Shown: positions 1 to 8,634 of the stretch, piece by piece | Numbering within the stretch: the first letter of the stretch is position 1 | Layout: every line of letters begins with the position of its first letter | Assembly (NCBI GenBank): GCA_038210495.1 | Contig: JBBQWR010000068.1 | Span: forward strand, 1-19,274 | DNA: 19,274 nucleotides | Reading direction: 5' to 3' | From: JBBQWR01 sp038210495 | GTDB taxonomy: Bacteria; Planctomycetota; Planctomycetia; Pirellulales; DATAWG01 | Translations under genes and position numbers: made by a program | The notes under the pieces: generated by a model | Seen by the model: the letters and a program-made list of their open reading frames with translations, nothing else | The model's database searches: none | What the model was told of the DNA's origin: nothing

Positions 1-1
1 C

Positions 2-502
2 TCGCCCGATGCGGCCCGCCGGGCCTCGATCGTGAACGACGGGACGATTAACGTGGGCAGCCTCGCCGCCGGCTCTCAACAGGTGGGTGGCATTGACGCC
101 ACCGGCTCCGGTGGCAGCGTGATCGTGTCCGCCAACTCGAGCCTCACGGCGAATCACATCAATCAGAACACGCTGTCGATCGGAAACAACGCGGTCTTTA
201 CGCTCGACGCCAGCGACGCAGCGGGCAATCCGCTCGTCGCGCCTTCTAGCGGGCTCGGTGGCGGCAGTTCGTCGAGCTTTGCCAGCCTGTTGGCCTCCCC
301 TTCGTTCGGATCGGGGCTTGGGTCTTCCAGCTCGCTCAGCAGCGGCGCTTCGTCGTCCGTCGGAACGTCCGGCGCGAGCCTGGGTGGCAATTTGGGCAGC
401 GGAGTGGCGGCCGTGCCCGAGCCGTCGAGCCTCGTGCTCCTAGGCCTCGGTGGAATCGGCCTCTTGACCGCTAGCCTACGTCGCCGGATGAAGCGAGCCT
501 AA
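2..502 (+). CDS. PEP-CTERM sorted surface protein, C-terminal part
   Basis: The frame is open to the left edge of the window, so this is the 3' part of a longer gene; the internal GTG at 32 is not a convincing start. The visible part begins with short Gly/Ser/Asn/Thr-rich beta-repeat sequence (GTINVGSL, SLTANHINQNTLSIG), as in large secreted filamentous or autotransporter-like adhesins. A Ser/Gly-rich linker follows, and the tail is a classic PEP-CTERM signal: VPEPSS, a hydrophobic helix (LVLLGLGGIGLLTASL) and a basic end (RRRMKR). In this family the tail is recognised by exosortase at the inner membrane and the mature protein goes to the surface or matrix. No exosortase is encoded in the window. 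The upstream domain content is unknown. Confidence 0.85.
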   Translation, partial: SPDAARRASIVNDGTINVGSLAAGSQQVGGIDATGSGGSVIVSANSSLTANHINQNTLSIGNNAVFTLDASDAAGNPLVAPSSGLGGGSSSSFASLLASPSFGSGLGSSSSLSSGASSSVGTSGASLGGNLGSGVAAVPEPSSLVLLGLGGIGLLTASLRRRMKRA

Positions 503-540
503 GCCGCTCGGCGTTCGAGACGTTCAATCTCGTTAAGCTA

Positions 541-587
541 TTCCGCCCCGGCCCATGCCCAACGCATGACGCCGGGGCGGAACTGTT
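541..587 (+). terminator. Probable intrinsic terminator after the PEP-CTERM gene
   Basis: A perfect 12-bp inverted repeat, TTCCGCCCCGGC at 541-552 and GCCGGGGCGGAA at 571-582, lies about 38 bases after the stop codon. The loop contains a second 5-bp stem (CATGC/GCATG), so the whole can fold as one long hairpin. Only a short T-tract (TTT) follows, so it may act as a 3' stabiliser or bidirectional barrier rather than a textbook terminator. Confidence 0.5.
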
Positions 588-740
588 TCCACGAGACGCA
601 ATTCGGGCGCGCGCCCAATTTAATTATGGATCCCAGCGACGCCCACGCTCGCGGGAAAATTTTCTTGTGTTTAAACTCTCCAGCCTATACGTTCTAGGGT
701 GGTCGGCTTGCAATTCTTTGTGCGAGAGGGAGAGGACGCC

Positions 741-3161
741 ATGCACGGTTGTTTTCCGAAGACACCATTTCGCCAGTTCGGGCTCTTTGTGTCTGGCGTC
801 GGTCTGGCATTACTCTCTCTGGCTACCTATCGGGCAAACGTGGCCACGGCCGAAGACTCGGGTTCGCCAAAGGTTCAAACGGATGGCCTGCCACCGATTG
901 TCCTCTCAGCCCACAGTGGGGCTTGGTCCGATGGAGCGACTTGGGACGGAGGCAAGCCGCCGGGCGGATCGGCCCGCGTGCTGATTCGGCCTGGGCATCG
1001 TGTGTTGTACGACGTGAATAGCGACACGCCCATTCGCTCGGTGAATGTCGGGGGCGAGCTGATTTTCGCCGCCGATCGCGATACGCGACTGGACGTGGGC
1101 CTACTGAAAATCCAGGACACCGACCAATACAGCGAAGCCGGTTTCGATTGCGAGGCCCATTTGCAGTCGCCCGAGGCGGGTCGGCCCCGGCCGGTTTTGG
1201 AAGTCGGCACGCTCGAGCGGCCGATTCCCGCGGACCACACGGCAACCATTCGCTTGGTATATTTCGCCGGAATGGATCCCGCTTCTTGTCCGGCGCTAAT
1301 CTGCTGCGGCGGTCGGATGGATTTGCACGGCGCGCCGCTGGATCATTGCTGGGTTAAGCTCGGCAGCGACGTTCGGGCCGGCGAGAAGGTCATAACCTTG
1401 AACGAACCGGTTCATGGCTGGCGGAAAGGGGACCGGATCATCGTGACGGCCACCGAGGATGACCCAAACGAATCGGGCACGCGGCGGCCCGCCGCGCGAA
1501 ATCGCAAAGTGTTCACCGAAGAGCGAGCGATCGCATCGATCGATGGCGCGAAGCTGACGCTCGACAAACCGCTCGAGCACGGTCATTTGGGCAGCGGCGA
1601 ATTTCGCGGCGAGGTGGCCAATCTGAGCCGCAATGTGATCGTCGAGTCGGCCGACCCCTCGAGGCAGCGCGGCCACACGATGTATCACCGCTACTCGGCC
1701 GGCGGAATCAGCTATGCCGAGTTTCGCCATCTCGGCAAAGAAGGCGTCTTGGGCCGCTATGCCCTGCACTTTCACCAAGTTGGCGACACGATGCGCGGCA
1801 GCAGCGTGGTCGGCGCATCGATCTGGGATAGCGCCAATCGCTGGCTGACGATCCACGGCACGAACTATCTGGTGGTCCGGGATTGCGTCGGTTATCAAAG
1901 CGTCGGGCATGGATACTACTTGGAAGATGGGACCGAGGCGTACAACGTGCTCGACCACAATTTGGCCGTACAGGCTTACACGGGCAAACCACTGCCGAAA
2001 CAGGTTTTGCCTTTCGATCAAAACGAGGGCGCGGGTTTTTGGTGGGCCAATTGCTTGAATACGTTCACCGCCAACGTAGCCTGCGAGAACGACCGCTACG
2101 GATTCCGTTTCGAGGCCACAAAGACCAGCGAGTTCGATCCGGTGCTGCCGGTCGCCTTGCCCAGCGGCGAGCGGCGACAGGTCGATATTCGCACACTGCC
2201 CTTCGTGCGATTTGAAAACAACGAAGCCCATTGCGACGGTCTGTATGGCGTGAACCTGGGCGAAGGAGTCGATCGCGTCGGACCCGACGCGCGGCATCCG
2301 CTGATCTTGCGTAACACCAAGATTTGGGCCGTGCATTACGCCTTTCGCCCTGAAAGCCCTTCGCTGCTGGTCGACGGCCTCTCGATCGATCGCTCGGTGT
2401 ACGGCGTGTACCATCCGAACTACGAACGGCATGTGTACCGAAATGTGACGATTAACGGCAGTGGCGAGGAGCCGTTCAATCGAGGACTCGACGACGACAG
2501 CGTGCAATATGGCTCGCTGACGGTCGACGGGCTGACCTTCACGAGCGTTCGCGGCTATCCGACCAGCGTGCCGCTGATTCAAATTAGCGACGACAATCCG
2601 TCCGGCAAAGCCGAATCGCATTTTCGCAATCTTAAAATCCAGCGCGCCGAGCCGGGGAACCGTCGGCCGGTGGTCGACACGGGAGGCGGGGCACACGTCG
2701 ATCCGCACACCGCGCGGGGAGTGCCCGTTTATGTGCACGACTATTACGGCCCGGACCGCGACGCCAAAATTGTCGCTACCAACGCCAAGGATTTTGGTCG
2801 CGATGGACTGACTTATCGCGACGAGATGCCGCTTACGGGCCACGAAGCCCGAATTGCGCACGTGGATCACCTGGAATTTCCGCAACTGCTCGATCCGGTC
2901 GACGATCTACCGCCGGTGACGGTCATTACCCAAGTGCGTCGCGAGGGAGACCGCGCAATCGTATCCGGCGTGACGAGCGACAACGGACCCGTCAAGCGAG
3001 TGGTCGTCAATGGCCAGGAGGCTCGCGCGATTGGCGATAATTTTTCGCGTTGGGAAATCGCGATCTCCCTAGTCGCTCGGCACGATGCCGGCATCGCCGC
3101 TCATGCCGAGGACGCGGTGGGCAACATTGAACCTCGGGCCCATGTTCTCCCGGCGCCCTGA
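741..3161 (+). CDS. Exported G8-domain, right-handed beta-helix protein (CEMIP/TMEM2-like)
   Basis: The 806-aa start at ATG 741 is preferred over the in-frame GTG at 699 because GAGAGGGAGAGG precedes it and the protein then begins with a signal peptide (MHGCFPK, then a hydrophobic stretch to about residue 35). Residues about 50-130 form a G8 domain: GAWSDGATWDGGKPP, then RVLIRPGHRVLYD and GGELIF, the usual arrangement of five beta-strand pairs with conserved glycines. Residues about 150-650 look like a parallel beta-helix with motifs shared with animal CEMIP/TMEM2: GRYALHFHQVGD, LTIHGTNYLVVRDCVGY, GHGYYLEDGTE and GFWWAN. The last 85 residues resemble a bacterial Ig-like or glucodextranase-type beta domain ending the chain. 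The likely role is binding or cutting an extracellular polysaccharide. Animal relatives act on hyaluronan, but that substrate cannot be assumed here. It stands alone, with no clear operon partner. Confidence 0.82.
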   Translation: MHGCFPKTPFRQFGLFVSGVGLALLSLATYRANVATAEDSGSPKVQTDGLPPIVLSAHSGAWSDGATWDGGKPPGGSARVLIRPGHRVLYDVNSDTPIRSVNVGGELIFAADRDTRLDVGLLKIQDTDQYSEAGFDCEAHLQSPEAGRPRPVLEVGTLERPIPADHTATIRLVYFAGMDPASCPALICCGGRMDLHGAPLDHCWVKLGSDVRAGEKVITLNEPVHGWRKGDRIIVTATEDDPNESGTRRPAARNRKVFTEERAIASIDGAKLTLDKPLEHGHLGSGEFRGEVANLSRNVIVESADPSRQRGHTMYHRYSAGGISYAEFRHLGKEGVLGRYALHFHQVGDTMRGSSVVGASIWDSANRWLTIHGTNYLVVRDCVGYQSVGHGYYLEDGTEAYNVLDHNLAVQAYTGKPLPKQVLPFDQNEGAGFWWANCLNTFTANVACENDRYGFRFEATKTSEFDPVLPVALPSGERRQVDIRTLPFVRFENNEAHCDGLYGVNLGEGVDRVGPDARHPLILRNTKIWAVHYAFRPESPSLLVDGLSIDRSVYGVYHPNYERHVYRNVTINGSGEEPFNRGLDDDSVQYGSLTVDGLTFTSVRGYPTSVPLIQISDDNPSGKAESHFRNLKIQRAEPGNRRPVVDTGGGAHVDPHTARGVPVYVHDYYGPDRDAKIVATNAKDFGRDGLTYRDEMPLTGHEARIAHVDHLEFPQLLDPVDDLPPVTVITQVRREGDRAIVSGVTSDNGPVKRVVVNGQEARAIGDNFSRWEIAISLVARHDAGIAAHAEDAVGNIEPRAHVLPAP

Positions 3162-3430
3162 TCCGGCGAGAAACGGGCGCTATTCTCCTCGCGGACCGAA
3201 TTGCTCGATTTCGGTCGCGCTAAAGCTGCGCCCTGCGTGCGCATTTTGAACAAATCGCCGCAGCGTCAAACGAACTTCGGTCGAATCCGCATCTTTTTTG
3301 GCGCCGGCACAGCCTATGCATAGCGTTAAATCGCGTTCGCGGGATAGCGCTATACACAAAACATGGCTCTCCACTTCGAGGCGCCCGCGACGCTAAAGCG
3401 GACAAGAGCGTAGAGCCAAAAGGCACCTGC

Positions 3431-3436
3431 AGGAGG
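3431..3436 (+). promoter_or_regulatory. Strong ribosome binding site of the Gly/Trp-rich protein gene
   Basis: AGGAGG lies 8 bases before ATG 3445 and fixes that start. The 283-base gap upstream (3162-3444) shows no convincing gene. A TATACA box at 3351-3356 could be a -10 element, but no good -35 accompanies it. Confidence 0.7.
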
Positions 3437-3444
3437 GATAAATC

Positions 3445-4365
3445 ATGCGTTGCACAATGTTGAAGCTTTGCACGGCCGCCGTAGTGGCATTGGGCTGCTC
3501 CGACCTAATGGCACAGCGAGGCGGAGGAGGCGGGGGAGCCGCAGGGGGGGGCGGCGCGAATGTTGGCGGCGGCACTAATGCCGGCGGCGGTGGACATGTC
3601 AGCGCTGGCGGTAACGCAGGCGGTGGCCACGTCGGTGTCGGGGGCGGAGCGAACGCGGGTGGCGGCGCGAGCGCCAACGTTGCAGGACCACGCGGCGGAG
3701 CAACAGAGCGGCCGGCGATCTCGGGCGGCGCCAACGCGAATGGGCGCGGCGACGCTCGAGCCAACGGTGAAGTTCGCGGTAACGCGAACGTGCGAACCGA
3801 TGCCAACTTGCGAAACAACGAGCACGGTTCCCTTGATCAGAATCACGGCAATCGTGTTGGTGAGCACGACCACGGCGACCACGGCGACCATTTGAGCGGC
3901 GGTGGCGACCACGAAAATCATTGGCGTTATCGCTGGGACGGTGGCCGCTGGTGGTATTGGTTGCCCAGCAACCGCTGGTCGTACTACGACAACGGCAATT
4001 GGGCGGACTACACTGCCGACTACGGCGGCGCTGACAGTAATTACCGCTGGTATAACAACCAGTGGTGGTACTGGACCAACAACGGCTGGCTGACTTACCA
4101 AGACGGCCAGTGGATTACACCCGGCAACAGCGTGTATTACTCCGACTACGACAATTCGGACTATTACAACAACGGCCGTTATTACGGCGGCTATCGCCAG
4201 TCGACCGGTTATCGAGGACTAGACTACGGCCGCAACGGCTATGGTCGCGATGGAAATAACCGCGGCGGGCTGGAGATCGGTGTCGGCGGTCGAGATGGCG
4301 GCGCACGAGTCGACACCGGCCGTGGCGGCGTGGGTATCTCGGTCGGTGGCGGTGGCCGTCGTTAA
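3445..4365 (+). CDS. Secreted Gly-rich / Trp-Tyr-rich low-complexity protein
   Basis: A 306-aa protein of no family I recognise. It begins with a signal peptide (MRCTMLKLCTAAVVALGC...LMA, likely cut before QRGGG). ALGC resembles but does not match a lipobox. Residues about 28-125 are Gly/Ala/Asn-rich with repeated GGGANVGGG-type units and Arg. A His/Asp-rich stretch follows (EHDHGDHGDH, possibly metal-binding). Residues about 155-235 hold repeated Trp/Tyr units of the form RWxWYWLPSN, NNQWWYWTNNGW and YQDGQWITPG. The end is again Gly/Arg-rich. The Trp/Tyr repeats look like a small repeated beta motif that could bind sugar or pack on a surface, but this is only a guess from composition. It is a single-gene unit: strong RBS upstream and a perfect terminator directly downstream. 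Confidence 0.75.
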   Translation: MRCTMLKLCTAAVVALGCSDLMAQRGGGGGGAAGGGGANVGGGTNAGGGGHVSAGGNAGGGHVGVGGGANAGGGASANVAGPRGGATERPAISGGANANGRGDARANGEVRGNANVRTDANLRNNEHGSLDQNHGNRVGEHDHGDHGDHLSGGGDHENHWRYRWDGGRWWYWLPSNRWSYYDNGNWADYTADYGGADSNYRWYNNQWWYWTNNGWLTYQDGQWITPGNSVYYSDYDNSDYYNNGRYYGGYRQSTGYRGLDYGRNGYGRDGNNRGGLEIGVGGRDGGARVDTGRGGVGISVGGGGRR

Positions 4366-4395
4366 CCTGAGTCAAGGGAATTGATAATGGCTATA

Positions 4396-4426
4396 GGGAA
4401 CGCAACTAAAGTTGCGTTCCCTTTTT
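4396..4426 (+). terminator. Intrinsic terminator of the Gly/Trp-rich protein gene
   Basis: A perfect 11-bp stem (GGGAACGCAAC at 4396-4406, GTTGCGTTCCC at 4411-4421) with a TAAA loop and a five-T tract at 4422-4426. It ends the plus-strand unit. The convergent minus-strand gene has its stop codon in the loop and its last codons in the right arm. Read on the minus strand the hairpin is followed by TATAG, without a T-tract, so it terminates in one direction only. Confidence 0.9.
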
Positions 4427-7225
4427 CATTGGGGCAGGCGCCGTCCCGGATGTGGGAGCCGTTCGTCGCGGTCGTTGGCCGCGCAGGTAGTGGCTGTCCT
4501 GCATGCGCTTTTCGACCTTAAGACGAACAACGCCCGTTAATTGGTCCAGCGCCGAGTCGTAAATTTCCAGCGCGTGTTGGCGGGCCGGCCATTTGCCGGT
4601 TTCCCACCAGCGGTCGGCTAACGCAACCAATTCGGCGACGTCGGCCGGCGGTTTCAAATCGAGCGCAGCCATGTCGGCCAGCGCCTTGTCGCTGCCCTTT
4701 GCCAATTGGGGCAAACCGAGGTCCCAGTTTCCCTTTGTGAAGCAATCGAACTTGCCGACGGCCAGATTGGCTTCGGGATCATTGGGACTGGTTCCAAGGA
4801 CTTCCCGCGACGCCGACAGCTTTTTGAATTCCGCTTCCATGTCGCCGATTTCCTTCGCATGCGCGATTGTTTGCTTGTGAATTGCCGGGTCGCACTTGAG
4901 AGCGAGCGCGGCGTTAAGCGAGCGGCGGGCCAAATCGTAGCGATCGGACGCCACGAGCTCGTCGGCCAACGAATTTAATTTTGCCGAACATTCTGCCGGG
5001 TTTTGCTGCGTCTTGGCGCAAATCGTCAGCAAGTCGGTCCTGAACTTGAGCGAATCGATTTCAAATTGGTCGGCGAGGCCATCGATCGAACGCTCGACTG
5101 TCTCGAGATCCCCTTGAGGCGCCGCCATTTCGGCAGCGGTTTTCAAAAGCGCGTACTTACCAGTCAGATCATCGCCGGAAGCTAAGCCGACTTCCAAGAG
5201 CTTATGAGCCAGATTTATTTTTGCCGGCCGATCGATAGCCTGCTTGATTTCGAGCCGATAAAGTTCGGAAATCGCCTTATTCGCCTTCGCCAAGTCGCTG
5301 TCGGCGGGAGTCTTGGCTAGGGGCTTGGCTGGCTTCTCCGCGACGACTAACGGCGTTTTTCTGGAATTCGCAATTGCGATCGGATCCGGCTGTTGAGTGG
5401 GCGCCGCCACGGCCGCTGAATTGTCCGGCTTGGTGGGTGGTTGCAAATTGCCGGTGGACTGAGCGGGCTTCGTTTCGGCGATGGCTTGACTGCTCGCGTC
5501 ATCAACCGTCGCCGGCCGAGCGAGCGGCGTGACCAGCAAACTGGTAAATTTGTACGAACTACCCCAGGTAGTCAGCGACAACCGGCGAGGGTCTGCGCTA
5601 TTGAAAAAAGGGAACAACGCGCATTTGCCGTAGTCGGCCTGGGGCCAATCGCACAGTAGCTTTCCATCCGCCATCAACGTAAAGCGATTTTTCTTGACCG
5701 TGACCGTTATCTTGCAGGCCTGACCATTGGTGATGACCATCCCGTGATGCGAGAGCGGATTTTGATTGACTCGTCGGCCTTCGACGATTTCGAGGCCGGA
5801 ATAGCCTCCTTCCCCCCCGAAATTGTCGACTCCCGACGTAAAGAGATGCCCCTCGACCGGAATGACCAGCCCGATCGAATCCATTCCGGATATTCGCTCG
5901 GTGACGATATTGACTTGGAATTCGGAGTCCGGCTGATAAGGCAACGTGATAATCGCGGGAAAGCCCGGGTCGCAGACTAGCGCGCCGTTTTGCTTTTGCC
6001 ATCGGCCGCGGACCGAGTCTCGCTGCGGATCGACCTGCGACAATAAATCGATCCGCGTCGCTGGCCTCGGCGTGACCACGGAGGCGACGCCGCCGGTTGG
6101 CTGAGTAATCCATTCCGGCGTAACCGTCGGCGAGTCGCCGCTCGCCACGTCGATCGTTTGGCTGGTGTTTTTGAAGCCGGTCCGTACGAAGAAAATCGTA
6201 TGGGGTCCCGGAAGCACTGGCAATTTGAGATCTGAGTTACTGAGCGGCACGCTTCGGCCGTCGACAATCAATTGGCCACCAGCCCGGTCGTTCGCTGGCC
6301 AGTTAATTACGAGATACCCCGGAGCACTCGGTTGCCAGTTCAGGTCGATAGGACGAGTTTCCCCTGGGGAAAGATAAACCACGGATTCGATGGGCTTGTA
6401 TCCGGGCCGCATCGCTCGCAACCGATGTGCGCCCGGCGCGCAGGGCGCCTCCCACGAGCCGCCAGAGGGTGGCAAGAAGGCAGCGCCGTCGATCGTCAAT
6501 GCGATCTGCGCCCGATCGGCCGATCCGGCGTTAATGACTAGCTTTGCCAAGCCATGTGGCGGACCGCTTGCGGTATCGGAATCGGCCGACTGCCGGTGTT
6601 CCGCGGTTTGCTCAAGAGCCGCTGGATTGTGGGCGGACCTATTCATCGCCCAGACGCCGGCGCCGATCGCGATTGCGGCGAGCGCTGCGACGCCGATCCC
6701 AATGGATCGACGGGAGGCGCGGCTCGATTTTCTTGGTGAACTCAAGCCGGTATTGCCTCCAGCGGATCGTTCCGCGGCCAGCGGCGGAATTTCGAGCGCG
6801 GTTGCGAGTGGCGGCAGGGGCGGGGGATTCTGGTCAGCGGCCGGTCGTTGCCGCGTAGAGTCCGGCTGTGGCGCCCGCATGCCGATTCCCGAACCCATCG
6901 GGGCCGGGGCCTGGCTAGGCGTCGCTGTTTGGCCGGCGAGTTGCTCACGCAATCGCCGATCGTAGGCCAATCGCTGAGGTTCGTTCAGCAAACAGACTCG
7001 GGCCGTCGCGATTTTTTGAAGAAGTTGCTCCGCGATTTTACCGTGCTTGCCCGAGCGCAACGTCTCAAGGTGAGAGGTCCGCTGATCGGACATATTGTCA
7101 ATCACATCGGGGTTGGGCTCGAACGCACGGATGCCCAGCAAGCGATAATAATTCGGAGGCTGCTCGTGAGGAGGAATTCCCAGCCACGCATAATAGGGAT
7201 CGAAATGTTCGGAGGACGTCGCCAT
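4406..7225 (-). CDS. Planctomycete J-like / transmembrane / PEGA / lectin-like multidomain protein
   Basis: A 939-aa protein; ATG at 7225 is supported by AGGAGA 5 bases upstream. Residues 1-95 form a J-domain-like helical module (DPYYAWLGIPP, NYYRLLGIRAFEPN, LLNEPQRLAYDRRLREQL) common at the start of planctomycete membrane regulators; it lacks a clear HPD motif, so DnaK stimulation is not implied. A Pro-rich linker follows, then one membrane helix (about 174-193). Residues about 225-372 hold two PEGA-type beta domains (APGAHRLRAMRPGYKP; LPGPHTIFFVRTGFKN). Residues about 390-560 look like a concanavalin/lectin-like jelly roll (RGRWQKQNGALVC, FTLMADGKLLCDW). The C-terminal part (about 640-915) is helical and contains the planctomycete motif GNWDLGLPQLAKGSD...LADRWW. 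Topology is probably N-terminus in the cytoplasm and the rest outside, perhaps sensing or binding wall or matrix carbohydrate. Substrate and partners are unknown. Confidence 0.75.
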   Translation of the reverse strand: MATSSEHFDPYYAWLGIPPHEQPPNYYRLLGIRAFEPNPDVIDNMSDQRTSHLETLRSGKHGKIAEQLLQKIATARVCLLNEPQRLAYDRRLREQLAGQTATPSQAPAPMGSGIGMRAPQPDSTRQRPAADQNPPPLPPLATALEIPPLAAERSAGGNTGLSSPRKSSRASRRSIGIGVAALAAIAIGAGVWAMNRSAHNPAALEQTAEHRQSADSDTASGPPHGLAKLVINAGSADRAQIALTIDGAAFLPPSGGSWEAPCAPGAHRLRAMRPGYKPIESVVYLSPGETRPIDLNWQPSAPGYLVINWPANDRAGGQLIVDGRSVPLSNSDLKLPVLPGPHTIFFVRTGFKNTSQTIDVASGDSPTVTPEWITQPTGGVASVVTPRPATRIDLLSQVDPQRDSVRGRWQKQNGALVCDPGFPAIITLPYQPDSEFQVNIVTERISGMDSIGLVIPVEGHLFTSGVDNFGGEGGYSGLEIVEGRRVNQNPLSHHGMVITNGQACKITVTVKKNRFTLMADGKLLCDWPQADYGKCALFPFFNSADPRRLSLTTWGSSYKFTSLLVTPLARPATVDDASSQAIAETKPAQSTGNLQPPTKPDNSAAVAAPTQQPDPIAIANSRKTPLVVAEKPAKPLAKTPADSDLAKANKAISELYRLEIKQAIDRPAKINLAHKLLEVGLASGDDLTGKYALLKTAAEMAAPQGDLETVERSIDGLADQFEIDSLKFRTDLLTICAKTQQNPAECSAKLNSLADELVASDRYDLARRSLNAALALKCDPAIHKQTIAHAKEIGDMEAEFKKLSASREVLGTSPNDPEANLAVGKFDCFTKGNWDLGLPQLAKGSDKALADMAALDLKPPADVAELVALADRWWETGKWPARQHALEIYDSALDQLTGVVRLKVEKRMQDSHYLRGQRPRRTAPTSGTAPAPMKKGTQL

Positions 7226-7592
7226 GTGGGTCTCCTGACCGCCACGGGATCGAGTTGAGTCCTGCGATTATCCCGGATCGAGAACAATTTCGCAACAAAG
7301 CCAAAACACCGTTTCTCGGGTATTGGCGGACCGGAATACTTCATACGAATCTACAGCCGAGGCCAAACTCCGGCCTCGGCACTGTCGGCATGACCGACAA
7401 TCTTTGCCCAATCGCTTGCACCGGCTTTCAAGGACAACTACCTTGATGGCGGTAGGCCCTGCGGCGCCCGAGACGAGACGTCTGCTCAGTGAGCGCTAAC
7501 TCCCAGGCCCGCTCGTGATCTGGGCCGCGGGCACGGCGCGTCGCCAAGCGAGCGAAAGCGATCGCGCCATTGTTATCTCAGGGAGTTGAGTC
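7226..7592. other. Intergenic region between divergent genes, with two tandem hairpins
   Basis: This 367-base gap separates the divergent 939-aa protein and HAF-protein genes and should hold both promoters, although I find no convincing -35/-10 pair. It contains two adjacent hairpins: a 9-bp stem GCCGAGGCC (7356-7364) with GGCCTCGGC (7372-7380), then a 6-bp stem TGTCGG (7383-7388) with CCGACA (7394-7399). Near 7484-7494 is the dyad GCTCAGTGAGC. No ORF with coding character is visible. Confidence 0.5.
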
Positions 7593-8576
7593 ATGAAGAT
7601 TGTGGGCGCCGTCACGCTGGCCGCGGCGATATTGCTCGGCGCCGCGATTCGCTGCGGCGCGATGAACATTGTCACGCTCAACGCGCCCCAGGCGGTCAAG
7701 GGCACCTACGCGGTCGGAATCTCCGGGCCAACGATCGTCGGCAACTTCTACGACGCGGCCAATTTGAGCCAGGGATTCGTCTATTGCGGCGGGGCTTATT
7801 CGCCGCTTCGCTATCCTGGAAGCGTATCGACGAGCGTGTTGGGGGTCTCCGGCGCCGACATGGTCGGCTACTATGTCGACTCCGCCAATACCTATCACGG
7901 ATTCGAGTACGACGGCGCGCGATGGACGACGCTCGACAACCCGGGGGGCAATTACACCATTGCGACCGGTGTCTCGGGTTCGGATGTCGTGGGCTATTTT
8001 TCCGGACCGAATGGCCTCAAGGGTTTTCGGTACGACGGCGCGAATTGGACGACGCTGACAACTCCGCCTCTAGGTTCGCAGGCCACGATCGCGGAGGGCG
8101 TCTCCGACGGCAAGATTGTCGGATATTACATTGCCCAGGATCGGCTGCATGGCTTTTTTTATCAGGGCGCGTCATACACGACGCTCGACGCGCCTAACAG
8201 CATCAGCACGGCGGCCTACGGAATTTGGGGTGGTCGGATCGTGGGAGATTTTCAGGACTTGGCCGGCGCGTACCACGGATTTCTATACGAGGAGGGGATT
8301 TGGACGACGCTCGACGCGCCGGGCGCGGGCCCGTTTGGCACCCAGGCCTATGGCATTTCGGGCAGCGACATCGTTGGCCAATATCTCGACGCCGCTTATG
8401 TCAATCATGGATTTATGATTTCCGTTCCGGAGCCCTCGGGTCTTATTTTGGCGCTCGCGGGCGCGGTCGCCATCGCGACCATCCGAACGCGCATTTCTCG
8501 ACTTCGGCGCGCACGGCATCGACCGGGTCGCGCTTCAACTCGTGGTCTGCCGGACTTGGCGTTTCAAGGTAACTGA
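7593..8576 (+). CDS. HAF-repeat PEP-CTERM protein
   Basis: A 327-aa secreted protein; ATG 7593 follows AGGGAG at 7580-7585. Residues 1-23 are a signal peptide (AAAILLGAAI...CGA). Six repeats of about 42 residues follow, each of the form YGISGSDIVGxYxD, then a HGFxYDGxxWTTLDAPG block: the HAF-type repeat of extracellular proteins, expected to build a small beta-propeller or similar all-beta fold. The sixth repeat is cut short by VPEPSG, a hydrophobic segment and a basic tail (RISRLRRARHR), the PEP-CTERM sorting signal. The tail runs about 20 residues past the usual basic end (RPGRASTRGLPDLAFQGN), so the original stop may have been lost. The specific function of HAF-repeat proteins is unknown. 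It ends 58 bases before the end of a convergent lipoprotein gene. Confidence 0.85.
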   Translation: MKIVGAVTLAAAILLGAAIRCGAMNIVTLNAPQAVKGTYAVGISGPTIVGNFYDAANLSQGFVYCGGAYSPLRYPGSVSTSVLGVSGADMVGYYVDSANTYHGFEYDGARWTTLDNPGGNYTIATGVSGSDVVGYFSGPNGLKGFRYDGANWTTLTTPPLGSQATIAEGVSDGKIVGYYIAQDRLHGFFYQGASYTTLDAPNSISTAAYGIWGGRIVGDFQDLAGAYHGFLYEEGIWTTLDAPGAGPFGTQAYGISGSDIVGQYLDAAYVNHGFMISVPEPSGLILALAGAVAIATIRTRISRLRRARHRPGRASTRGLPDLAFQGN

Positions 8577-8634
8577 AGTTGTCGGGCCGGCGGTCGAGTT
8601 CGTGGCCAACGACCACGCCTGTGTCATAGTCGGC

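Noticed and set aside
665..691. TTGTGT and TATACG spaced by 15 bases, as a promoter of the G8 gene
   Set aside because: Spacing is short and both boxes are weak; planctomycete promoters are not well enough defined to call it.
1296..2885. A 529-codon open frame antisense to the G8-domain gene
   Set aside because: It is a shadow of a high-GC gene: no domain, no ribosome site, and the sense frame carries clear family motifs.
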